From PLanc-01 sp035342095 (GTDB taxonomy: Bacteria > Planctomycetota > Phycisphaerae > Sedimentisphaerales > Anaerobacaceae): DNA of 64,000 bases. The DNA is taken from the NCBI GenBank assembly GCA_035342095.1, contig DAOQWL010000009.1, forward strand, positions 31,108 through 95,107, given 5' to 3'. The position numbers were made by a program, and so were the translations under genes. This document shows, piece by piece, positions 50,680-60,500 of this stretch. Below the pieces are notes generated by a model. The model did no database searches and was not told the DNA's origin. It worked only from the letters and a program-made list of their open reading frames with translations. Position 1 is the first letter of the stretch, and each line of letters begins with the position of its first letter.

Positions 50680-53600
50680 ATGGACCGCATCAGAAGGACC
50701 ATTGCGAGGGGGATCGTCTGCGCTGTCGTCGTCCTGTGCTGCACCAGTGCCTTGTCCGGCGTCGAATTCGCCGGAGGGACGGGCGAGCCGAACGATCCCT
50801 ACCAGATCGCGACCGCTGAGCAGCTCATCTCCCTTGGCTCGGACCCGAATCTGTTCGACAAGCACTTTATCCTCATCGCGGACATCGACCTGGACCCGAA
50901 TCTACCGGGCGGGCGGGTGTTTGATGGCCCAGTCGTCGCGGGTGGTCAGGAATGGCCTGACGTCGTTGATCCCAATTTCGTCGGTACCGTGGATGGCCGG
51001 GGTTTCAGGGTACGTAATCTGACCATCCAGGCACGCACAGGCGGTACAGGCGCATTGGGTTTGTTCGGCCGGATCGGAAAGGCTGGCCGCGTCGCCAATC
51101 TTGCTGTTGAGAACGCCACGATTCGCGGTGACGTGCAAAATGCAGCGACAGGGGCTCTGGTCGGAATCAACTGGGGCGTGGTCAAGGCTTGTTGTGCCAG
51201 GGGTTCTGTGACTGGTGGCGACATGGTTGGCGGCCTGTGCGGGGAGAACTGTGGCGAGATTCGCAGTTGCTACTCTGAAGCATCGGTGTCGGGCCGACGT
51301 TATGTCGGTGGGCTGGTGGGATATGACAGAGTCCCCCTTCGTGGAAGGTTTGCACCGGTGATCATCAACAGTTATTCCTCGGGGGCCGTCTCGGGACAAC
51401 AGGACGTTCGCGGACTGGTTGGCACAGAGCGTGCATGGGTTCGATACAGTTTCTGGGACGTCCAGACCAGTGGCCAGATGACGGAGGGGCCAGGGATTGG
51501 ATTGATGACATTCCAGATGATGGACGCGGTCGTTTTCGCTGCTCACGGATGGGACCAGGACCCTAACTGGGTCATGGACGACGGGCGGGATTATCCGCGT
51601 CTGGTTTGGGAAGGGACAATGGATTCGCCCATCGTGGGTCAGCCGTCCGACCGGTTCGAGGGAAGCGGCTCGCCTCGGGACCCGTACCACATCGGGACGG
51701 CTGAGCAGTTTGCCTTGATCGGGCTCGTGCCCAGTCTCTCCGAGGGGCACTTTGTGCTCGATACGGATCTCGATCTGGCAGGGATGCTGTTGCAGCCCAT
51801 CGATTCATTCAACGGTTTCTTTCACGGCAATCGCCACGTCCTGCGGCATCTGACCGTGCAGATTGGCGGAACCTCGACGGCCGCGGCTGAGTTCTCCGGC
51901 GCGGTGTTTGGGACGATTGGACCCGGCGGGCGGGTGAGTTGCCTGGGATTGGAGGATGCCTCGATTGTCGTCCGAACGGTCGTTGCCGCGGGGTCTCACG
52001 CGGTCGGGGTTCTGGCCGCCGTCAACGAGGGCGTTGTCACAGGGTGCTATGCCGCGGGCGCTGTGGACGCCAGCCAGAGTCAGTCTTCCATCGGCCTGAT
52101 CGGGCGCAACTCGGGTGTGTTGGCTCGCAGTTATGCCCGCCTGGATGTCGCGGGCTCCAACTGGACCGGCGGGCTGGTGGCCTCCAACTATGCCCCGTCC
52201 GGCCTGAACAACAGCACATCATTCCCCGCGCGGACAACCTACTCGACACTGATCCTCGAGTGTTACCTGGCCCAGACTGTCCCGATGGGCAGCACCAAGG
52301 GCACCTGGGTGGGAAGGAACGATGGTTGGGTTCTGAACAGCTACTTTTTGAGCGAGCCCGAGGAGTCGCTTCCTGATGGCATTGCGTATCCGCTCGTGCT
52401 TGCGGGGTCGTCCACATCTGGGGTGGGGACCCCCTTGACGGACTCCCAGATGAGGCAGCAGGACAGTTTTGTGGGCTGGGGATTCGCAGGCTCATGTGGC
52501 GATGGGACGGCGGACCGATGGCACATGCCCGATGCTGACTACCCGGTTCTGGCTTGGCAGGTCGATTGGGAGGGGCTTCGTCCGGTCCCGGACATTGCCG
52601 ATCTGCCTCTGGATTGGGCCCGAACCGAGCTGGAGCTGGCCGGATTCGTCGTGCGGGACATCCTCTATGACTATCATTCGGCTATCCCCAAGAAGCGGGC
52701 CATTCTGACATCCCCAGTCGGTCTGGCGCCCCTGGGCAGCGTGGTGGACATCATTGCCAGCCAAGGCGTCTACACGTTGTCAGACGCCGATTCATGGGGG
52801 ACCTACGACACGAGCGTCCCGTTCATTCGAATCGAGACGCCCGGTCTGGTCGAGAGCCTCGTGGGCAGGAATCTGCTTGTAGATGTCACTATCCTCTTGG
52901 CTCGGGATATTGACATGACCGGATGGGATCTGCTTCCCATACCGCCTGCATCATTGTCACCCCTGTTCCAAGGGACTCTCTCCGGCGGAGTCTTCCTCGG
53001 TGGTGGTCACCGGATCTCCCACCTCAGGAATTATCGCAGCGGAGGCTTCTTCCATTACATCGGAGCCGACGGATTCGTTCATGGGCTTTGCCTGGACGAT
53101 GTCCTGGTGTTCTGCCCCGACGCCACCTCCGAGGGGGCCCTGGCGGCGGTGAACCATGGGGTCGTGCTGCAGTGCGCCGTCACCGGCCTTGTGCTTGGGT
53201 CGGGCAGCGCGTGGGATGTGGGGGGGGTCGTCGGCTGGAACTGGGGTCTTATTGAACGGTGTTCCGTCGATGCGGTGGTCCGCAACTCACAGACTGAGAC
53301 ATCAGATCCGAACGCAGAGCCAGGGCGTACTGGCGGCGTGGCGGCCTATAACGTCCGCGGCACGATCGTCGATTCCTATGTGCGAGGCGAGGTCCTGGGC
53401 TTGGGATATACGGGCGGCCTCGTGGGGATCAACGACGGCGAGGTCCGCGACTGCTATTCAGCCGCCTCCGTCGCAGGGCAGGCACGAGACGTGACCGGTG
53501 GATTGGCGGGGTACGTCGTCCCCAAGGGTATCCCGTGTAGCACGAGAACAGGGACTATCACCACGCCTCCCACGACTCCCATCGACTGCTATTTCCTGGG

Positions 53601-53793
53601 AGTGGCGGACGGTGGCGGGCCGGACAACGGCTGGGGGACGCAATTGACGATGAGCCAGATGCAGCAGCAAGCGAGCTTCGCGGGCTGGGATTTCGAGAGT
53701 ACCTGGATGATCTGCGAAGGCTTGGACTACCCGAGGTTGCAGTGGGAAGGCGTGGACTGCAACAGCGTGACGATGACAGGTGGTGAATTGTAG
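50680..53793 (+). CDS. secreted GLUG-repeat protein with a PASTA-like domain
   Basis: 1037 residues from ATG 50680, with GGAGAG before it; the frame is open 49 codons upstream but without a signal peptide there. Signal peptide IARGIVCAVVVLCCTSALSG. The mature start VEFAGGTGEPNDPYQIATAE is shared with the next gene. Many GLUG motifs follow (GALVGINWGVVKACC, GGLVGINDGEVRDCYS). Modules begin near residues 25 and 325 and end with DYPRLVWE-type boxes. Residues about 632-697 (VPDIADLPLDWARTELELAG ... GSVVDIIASQGV) resemble a PASTA domain, unusual in this setting. The last module ends in DYPRLQWEGVDC. Probably a right-handed beta-helix surface protein. No catalytic motif. Confidence 0.8.
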   Translation: MDRIRRTIARGIVCAVVVLCCTSALSGVEFAGGTGEPNDPYQIATAEQLISLGSDPNLFDKHFILIADIDLDPNLPGGRVFDGPVVAGGQEWPDVVDPNFVGTVDGRGFRVRNLTIQARTGGTGALGLFGRIGKAGRVANLAVENATIRGDVQNAATGALVGINWGVVKACCARGSVTGGDMVGGLCGENCGEIRSCYSEASVSGRRYVGGLVGYDRVPLRGRFAPVIINSYSSGAVSGQQDVRGLVGTERAWVRYSFWDVQTSGQMTEGPGIGLMTFQMMDAVVFAAHGWDQDPNWVMDDGRDYPRLVWEGTMDSPIVGQPSDRFEGSGSPRDPYHIGTAEQFALIGLVPSLSEGHFVLDTDLDLAGMLLQPIDSFNGFFHGNRHVLRHLTVQIGGTSTAAAEFSGAVFGTIGPGGRVSCLGLEDASIVVRTVVAAGSHAVGVLAAVNEGVVTGCYAAGAVDASQSQSSIGLIGRNSGVLARSYARLDVAGSNWTGGLVASNYAPSGLNNSTSFPARTTYSTLILECYLAQTVPMGSTKGTWVGRNDGWVLNSYFLSEPEESLPDGIAYPLVLAGSSTSGVGTPLTDSQMRQQDSFVGWGFAGSCGDGTADRWHMPDADYPVLAWQVDWEGLRPVPDIADLPLDWARTELELAGFVVRDILYDYHSAIPKKRAILTSPVGLAPLGSVVDIIASQGVYTLSDADSWGTYDTSVPFIRIETPGLVESLVGRNLLVDVTILLARDIDMTGWDLLPIPPASLSPLFQGTLSGGVFLGGGHRISHLRNYRSGGFFHYIGADGFVHGLCLDDVLVFCPDATSEGALAAVNHGVVLQCAVTGLVLGSGSAWDVGGVVGWNWGLIERCSVDAVVRNSQTETSDPNAEPGRTGGVAAYNVRGTIVDSYVRGEVLGLGYTGGLVGINDGEVRDCYSAASVAGQARDVTGGLAGYVVPKGIPCSTRTGTITTPPTTPIDCYFLGVADGGGPDNGWGTQLTMSQMQQQASFAGWDFESTWMICEGLDYPRLQWEGVDCNSVTMTGGEL

Positions 53794-53806
53794 CGGAGAA
53801 ATTGCC

Positions 53807-56800
53807 ATGATGACGGAGAACTTTGCGACATCGAAGTGGGTTGTAGGCATGACGGCCATTTGTCTGTTGGCGAGCATTACTTCCGGTGTCGAATTCGCCG
53901 GCGGGACGGGCGAGGCCAATGATCCGTACCAGATCGCCACCGCCGAGCAGCTCATCGGCATCGGCTCGGACCCGAATCTGCTCGACAAGTGCTTCATCCT
54001 CGTCAACGACATCGACTTGGACCCAAATCTGCCCGGCGGGCGGATTTTCGACCGCGCGCTGGTCGCGGCAGATCCAGACGCCGATACACCCGGCTTCCAG
54101 GGCACACCTTTTGCAGGTAGCTTTGACGGCGCAGGCCACACGATTTCCGGGCTGGCGATTCGTGGGGGGGAACGGAGTTACATTGCGCTGTTTGGGTGGA
54201 TTGCCCGATCAACCGGTGGTTCCGGAACAGCGACAGGGCTTGTGAAGAACCTGTACCTGACTGATGTGGCTATTTCAGGGCGGCACTCCGTCGCGGGAGT
54301 CGTTGCGGGCAATGGCGGAAGGGTCGTCTCCTGCACAGTGACTGGGACTCTCTCCGGGCTGCAGTATGTTGCCGGATTGGTCGCCTACAGTGAAGGTGAC
54401 GTCGACTCGTGTCGGTTCTCCGGCCGGATTACAGGGAAGATGCAGGTGGGGGGGATCGTTGGCTACAACAAGGCGAGCATTACCTCTTGTTCTGCACAGG
54501 GCATAGTCCAAGGGGCGTCTTCCACGGGTGGTCTGGTGGGTGATGGTTCCGGGCAATCTGCCGGACATGAGATTCGCGACTGCCATTCACAAGCGGATGT
54601 ATCAGGCGAGATAGCCATTGGGGGATTGGTGGGCTATGCCGGCGGACGCATCGTCTCCAGCAGTTCCTCCGGTCTCGTCACCGGTACTCAATCTGTGGGC
54701 GGTCTTGTAGGGAGGGCCGCCCGCGGCGACAGTCTGTTCATGTGCCACTCGACAGCGGACGTGACCACCAATGGATATGACATCGGCGGGCTCATCGGAT
54801 GGAATGATGGAGGAGTCGTGAGAGAATGCTTTGCCAGCGGCGACGTGGAGGGCCTGTCCTCAGTCGGTGGCCTGATCGGCAACAACGGGGAGCAGGATTC
54901 ACTCATTGGATGGGATCGGCGCGGCCACATTGAGTCCTCCTATGCAAGAGGAGATGTCAAAGGCAACAGCCGGGTCGGGGGGCTTGTGGGTTACAATCGG
55001 CGAGGCGTCATATACGCCTGTTATTCCACTGGGCAGGTGGTCGGCGGAACCAGCACTGGGGGATTGATTGGCAAGCACAACCTGAAGACAGGAGCTGTGC
55101 GCCTGTCCTGTTGGGACAGGCAAACGAGTGGGCTATCATCGAGCGATGCCGGGCGGGGCAAAACCACCACGGAGTTGATGATGCCCAGCACGTTCATCGG
55201 GTGGGGCGACGGCATTTGGCGCATCGATCCAGGGCGTGACTACCCTCGGCTGGTCTGGGAAGTGACCCCGGGGGAACTGATCACGGAGATGCCTTCAACA
55301 TATGGCGGTGGCGTTGGGACGCCTGACGATCCCTATCAGATCTGGACACCTGACCAACTCATGGTTCTCGCCTATCATCCCGAGGATTATGACGAGCATT
55401 TCGCTCTGATGGCGGATTTGGATCTGGCGGTTATCGACCCGAACCGCGTCGCTCCCATTGGCATGAATCTCGTTCCCTTCACGGGCGTCTTCAATGGCAA
55501 CGGCCACTCGATCTCCAATTTCACATACGTTGGTGAGAACGATGACTATGTCGGTCTCTTTGGTTGCGTGGGTCCGATCTTCTCCGCGTCAAACGACCGT
55601 CAGGGCATCATTCGAAACCTGCATTTGGTCAACGTCAATCTTCTTGGGAACAACTGCACCGGTGGTATCGCCGGCTCATCGACCGGGACTGTCGCGGCCT
55701 GCTCGGTGACGGGGACCGTTCGCGGCGGAGAGACTGTCGGCGCTCTTGTCGGTGAGCAGTATGGGATTGTCGAAGAATCGTGGGTGCGTGCTGTCGTTGC
55801 GGGAGCCGCAAATGCAGGGGGGCTGGTTGGATCCAATCGGCAGGTGGATGAATACCGGCCCGGGCGAATCCAACGGTGCTACTCACAGGGACATGTATGG
55901 AGCGATTCTCAGGCGGGAGGTTTGGCTGGAATCAACTACGGATGGATCGAAGCCTGCTACTCGAGCACTCATGTCGATGGGGGAGGCGCCCGCGGCGGGC
56001 TGATCGGCATTCAAGATAGCGGGGGATGTATCGTCCGCTGCTACTCCGTTGGGTCTGTTGGAGGAGCCTCGCCCGGCGGCGGTGGACTTGTGGGGGCCGG
56101 CCAAGACCGGACGGCGTTTCAGTGTTATTGGGACAACGAAGCCAGTGGTGTGCCCTCCAGCGCGGCCGGTCACGGGAGACCCACCGTCAGGATGTTCGCC
56201 TCAGAGACATTCGAAGGATGGGGGATTTCGGGCGATTGGACCATCGAGCAGGGGCAAGACTATCCACGCCTGGTCTGGGAGAATGCGCCAGGCAATCCAA
56301 TTCGCGAGCCCGCATATACTTATGGAGGAGGGAGCGGCCTTCCGGAGGATCCATTCCAGTTGTGGACAGCCGAACAGCTCATTTCCATCGCAGACCACTA
56401 TGAAGATTTCGATAGCTGTTTCATTCTGATGGCGGATATTGACCTCAACGACGTGGACCCCGAGCGCATGCGTCCCATTGGAATATACGGTATGCCTTTT
56501 ACGGGGGACTTTGACGGCAACAGCCACACCATCTCCAATCTCCGTTTCGAACGGAAGGATGAGGGCGATATCGGATTGTTCGGGTGCGTGGGCACTCTTC
56601 GATTCGAAGAGACTCTGTGCAGGGGCGACATCAGAGACCTGCGTCTCGGTAACGTGGTGATCCTGGCCGGCGGCGCGGCGGGCGGCATTGCCGGCAGTTG
56701 CTATGGAGGATCGCTTGCCGGGTGCAGTGTCAGCGGGCGTATTGCTGGAGCGAATGGTGTTGGTGGTCTGGTCGGATATGGTTCTCGCGCAAATGTACTT

Positions 56801-57505
56801 TCCGGCTACACAACGGGTCTCGTGGACGGTTGGGCGGGCGTAGGGGGCCTTGTGGGCCGGCTTCAGGGCGGTCTCGTCGCGGAGAGCAAGTCGCAGTGTT
56901 CGGTCAACGGCCATGAGCAGCTCGGGGGTCTCGTAGGAAGCTGCCAGCGATTCCAGGAAGAGGGCCTGCTGACTCAGTGCGCCGCAGCCGGTTCTGTCCG
57001 TGGGTGCCGGACGCTCGGTGGACTCGTGGGCGAAAGCACCGCGATCGTCACTGATTGCTATGCCGATGTGGATGTCGGGGGAGAGACGTATGTTTGGACT
57101 GACAATACGATCACTGGTGGCGGGACCATTCTATCCAGCCAGATTGGGGGATTGCTGGGGATGAACATGGGATCGGTGATTCACTCGTACTCAATCTCTC
57201 GCGTTACAGGCCAGCGAGAGGTCGGTGGCTTCGTTGGAAGCGACGGTGGAGGTGAGTACATAGGTTGTCTCTGGGATGCCCAGGTGGCAGGCACGGCGAG
57301 TGGAGTCGGTAACCTGGCTGCCGAGTCGGATGGTGTGTTCTCCAGGATGACCGCGGCGATGAAGGCGACTTCCACATTCGCCGCTCTGGCCTGGGACTTG
57401 GCGGGTGAGACAGTAAACGGCGATGAAGACATTTGGACGATCTGCGAGGGGGTGGATTACCCCCGGTTGCAGTGGGAGGGCGTGGAATGTGAGGACGGGT
57501 TTTGA
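53807..57505 (+). CDS. secreted GLUG-repeat protein, three tandem modules
   Basis: 1232 residues from ATG 53807, seven bases after GGAGA and 13 bases past the previous stop, so the two genes form an operon. Signal peptide WVVGMTAICLLASITSG. Three modules begin GGTGEANDPYQIATAEQLIG (about residue 28), YGGGVGTPDDPYQIWTPDQL (about 498) and YGGGSGLPEDPFQLWTAEQL (about 837). Each opens with a DIDL...PFTGxFDGNxHxISN segment, runs through GLUG motifs (GGLVGYNRRGVIYACYSTG) and closes with CxWDxxxSG...DYPRLVWE. Close paralogue of the preceding protein in its first 60 residues and the closing box. Probably adhesion or matrix related; unproven. Confidence 0.82.
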   Translation: MMTENFATSKWVVGMTAICLLASITSGVEFAGGTGEANDPYQIATAEQLIGIGSDPNLLDKCFILVNDIDLDPNLPGGRIFDRALVAADPDADTPGFQGTPFAGSFDGAGHTISGLAIRGGERSYIALFGWIARSTGGSGTATGLVKNLYLTDVAISGRHSVAGVVAGNGGRVVSCTVTGTLSGLQYVAGLVAYSEGDVDSCRFSGRITGKMQVGGIVGYNKASITSCSAQGIVQGASSTGGLVGDGSGQSAGHEIRDCHSQADVSGEIAIGGLVGYAGGRIVSSSSSGLVTGTQSVGGLVGRAARGDSLFMCHSTADVTTNGYDIGGLIGWNDGGVVRECFASGDVEGLSSVGGLIGNNGEQDSLIGWDRRGHIESSYARGDVKGNSRVGGLVGYNRRGVIYACYSTGQVVGGTSTGGLIGKHNLKTGAVRLSCWDRQTSGLSSSDAGRGKTTTELMMPSTFIGWGDGIWRIDPGRDYPRLVWEVTPGELITEMPSTYGGGVGTPDDPYQIWTPDQLMVLAYHPEDYDEHFALMADLDLAVIDPNRVAPIGMNLVPFTGVFNGNGHSISNFTYVGENDDYVGLFGCVGPIFSASNDRQGIIRNLHLVNVNLLGNNCTGGIAGSSTGTVAACSVTGTVRGGETVGALVGEQYGIVEESWVRAVVAGAANAGGLVGSNRQVDEYRPGRIQRCYSQGHVWSDSQAGGLAGINYGWIEACYSSTHVDGGGARGGLIGIQDSGGCIVRCYSVGSVGGASPGGGGLVGAGQDRTAFQCYWDNEASGVPSSAAGHGRPTVRMFASETFEGWGISGDWTIEQGQDYPRLVWENAPGNPIREPAYTYGGGSGLPEDPFQLWTAEQLISIADHYEDFDSCFILMADIDLNDVDPERMRPIGIYGMPFTGDFDGNSHTISNLRFERKDEGDIGLFGCVGTLRFEETLCRGDIRDLRLGNVVILAGGAAGGIAGSCYGGSLAGCSVSGRIAGANGVGGLVGYGSRANVLSGYTTGLVDGWAGVGGLVGRLQGGLVAESKSQCSVNGHEQLGGLVGSCQRFQEEGLLTQCAAAGSVRGCRTLGGLVGESTAIVTDCYADVDVGGETYVWTDNTITGGGTILSSQIGGLLGMNMGSVIHSYSISRVTGQREVGGFVGSDGGGEYIGCLWDAQVAGTASGVGNLAAESDGVFSRMTAAMKATSTFAALAWDLAGETVNGDEDIWTICEGVDYPRLQWEGVECEDGF

Positions 57506-57585
57506 ACGAGCCTCGCTGTTTTTGTGAACAACGGTCCAATAACGTGCGATATAATAAATACTATTCATTTGTGGGAGTCCTCAGT

Positions 57586-60500
57586 ATGAAACGGATACGA
57601 ATCCTGACTGTTGCAGCTCTGATCGGGGTCCTGGCCTGTGCGGCCTTGGCCGGCGAGCGGGATGACCTCTGGAAACAGGTGGGCAAGGCGATCGACAGCG
57701 GCCTGCCCAAGACCGCCATCGGTGTCCTCGAACAAATCATTCCCGGCGCTCTGGAGGACCAGGCCTATGCGGAGGCGACCAAGGCCATCTGCCTGAAGTT
57801 CGTCTACGAAGACCGGATCCAGGGTCGCAGCCTGGAGACTGCGATCACCAGCCTCCAGGCGGAGATTGCGACCGCGCCCGACGCGATGAAACCCGTCATG
57901 GAGGCGATCCTGGGCCACTGGTTCTGGGACTACTTCCAGATGAACCGCTATCGGTTCGTGCAGCGTACCGCGGCGGGCGAGGCCTCCGGCGAGGACTTCA
58001 CCACGTGGGACCTGGCCCGCATCCTGGACGAGATCGACGAACACTTCACCACGGCCCTCGCGAATGCGGAGCAACTCCAGGCCATCGACATCGCCGAGTG
58101 GGACGACCTGCTCGAAAAGGGGACTACGCCGGACACGTACCGCCCGACGCTCTACGATTTCCTGGCGCACGAGGCGCTGTCGTTCTACAGTTGCGGCGAG
58201 CAGGCGGCCCTGCCGGAGGACGCCTTCGAGATCATGGCGGATAGCCCGATCTTCGCGCCGGTGTCCGAGTTCCTCGCGTGGGAGCCCGAGACGACCAACA
58301 CGGACTCCGCCAAGTACAAGGCCGTCCGCCTGTACCAGGATCTGCTGCGTTTCCACCGCAACGACGCGGACGAGATGGCGTTCGTCGATGCCGATCTGCT
58401 CCGCCTGGCCTTCGGCTACAACCAGGCGGTGGGCGAGAAGGACGACCTGTACATGGTCGCCCTGGAGCGGTTCGCGGCCGAGTGGAAAGGCAACGAGATC
58501 GCCGCTCGGGCGATCTACGCGCGGGCCGACGTCCTGTACGACCAGGGCGAGTACCTCAAGGCCCATGCGCTGGCACAGCAGGGGTGGACCGACTATCCCG
58601 CCACCTACGGCGGCGTCCAGTGCTACAACCTGATCCAGGCCATCGAAGGCAAGTCCGCGACGATCCAGACCGAGCGCGTCTGGAACAATCCGCTGCCCGA
58701 GATCCAGGTCACGTACCGCAACGTGACGCACGTCTACTTCCGCGCGATCCGATGGGACGACATGTCCCGGCCTTTCTGGTCGATGCTGACCAACTCGGAG
58801 CGTGCCGCATTGCTGGCGATGAGGGGGAACATGGCATGGGATGCGGCACTGCCCGCAACGGAAGATTACCGGTCCCGCACGGAGTCGCTGCCGGCGCCGG
58901 CGGGTCTGCCGAAAGGTTTCTACTTCCTGATCGCCAGCCACAACGCGTCGTTTACGAGCAACGACAACAAGGTCTCGGTTGTCGGGATCTGGGTGAGCGA
59001 CCTGGCGATGGTCGTGCGGACGCTCTGGCGGGAGGGCGCGGTCGAGGGGTTCGTCCTGGGCGCCAACAGCGGCGAGCCGATCTCCGGCGCGACCGTCACT
59101 CGCTGGAAGTACAACTACACGACCTCCCTGTACGAAGAGCATAGCCACACGCAGACCGACGACCACGGGATGTTCTACTTCGCCCCGGCGTCCGGCCCGT
59201 ACTGCCTGCTCGCCGCGACCTATGGGGACGACAAGCTCGCCAGTGCGGACACGTACGCGACGACGACGGGATATGACGAGAACCTGATCGACACGCAGAC
59301 GGTCTTTTTCACCGACCGTTCGCTCTACCGTCCGGGTCAGACGATTCAATACAAAGGCATCTGCATCCGCGTGGACCGCGGGAAGGACAGCTACGAGACG
59401 TTGTCGGGCCGGCAGTTGACGGTGGTCTTCTACGACACGAACCGGCAGGAAATCGCCCGCCAGACGCACAAGTGCAACGACTACGGCTCGTTCAGCGGCA
59501 GCTTCACCGCGCCCGAGGACCGTCTCACCGGCACGATGTCCCTGGTCGTTTCCGGCGGCCCCTCCGGCTCGGCGAGCTTCAACGTCGAGGAGTACAAGCG
59601 ACCGAAGTTCTACGTCCAGCTCAACCCGCCGACGGAATCGCCCGCGCTGGGCGAGCGGGTCTCTGTGCCGGGCGTCGCCACTGCGTACACCGGCGCCGCC
59701 ATCGGCGGCGCTCAGGTCGAGTGGAAGGTTGTCCGCGGGGTGCGGTACCCGATCTGGTGCTGGTGGTCTCGATGGTACGCGGCAAGCAGTTCGCAGGCCA
59801 TCGCCCACGGCACCGCGATCACCGCCTCCGACGGTTCGTTCCGCATCGAGTTCACCGCCAAGCCGGACCTGTCCGTCCTGGAGGAAGATGAACCGGTCTT
59901 CACCTATTCGCTCTCCGCGGATGTCACCGACACCACGGGTGAGACGCGGTCCGCCAGTCGCACGGTCAGCGCCGGATACACCGCCCTCCGGGCGGCCATC
60001 GAGGCCGGCCAGTGGCAGACGCCCGCCGGTCCGGTCGAATTGACGGTCCGCACGGAATCCCTCGATGGCGAGCCCGCGCCCGCGCAGGGCACGATCCGGG
60101 TCTACTCCCTGAAGGAGCCCGAAGCGGTCGTTCGTCCCTCGCTGCTCTCGACGAGTTCGGCGCTGGATGCCTCCAATCCGCAGACCTGGGAGGTTGCGGA
60201 CGTGGTCCACGAGCAGTCCTTCGCGACCGGCGTCGATGGATTGGCCACGCTGTCCGTTACACTGGGCGCCGGCGCCTATCGTGCGGTGCTCTCGACGCAG
60301 GACCGGTTCGGCAAGTCCGTCGCGGCGCAGGAGACGATCCTCGTCGTGGACCCGCAGGCGAGCGACTTCGCGGTGCCGATTCCCAACTACCTGGCGGCGC
60401 CGAGCTGGTCGATCGAGCCGGGCCAGACGTTCACCGCCCTCTGGGGCACCGGCTACGACACCGGTCGGGCCTACGTCGAGCTCGAATGTCGCGGCGAGGT

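Noticed and set aside
57522..57556. Promoter before the alpha-2-macroglobulin gene (TTGTGA ... TATAAT)
   Set aside because: The TATAAT is perfect but the spacer is about 22 bases, too long for a standard sigma70 site, and no better -35 is present.
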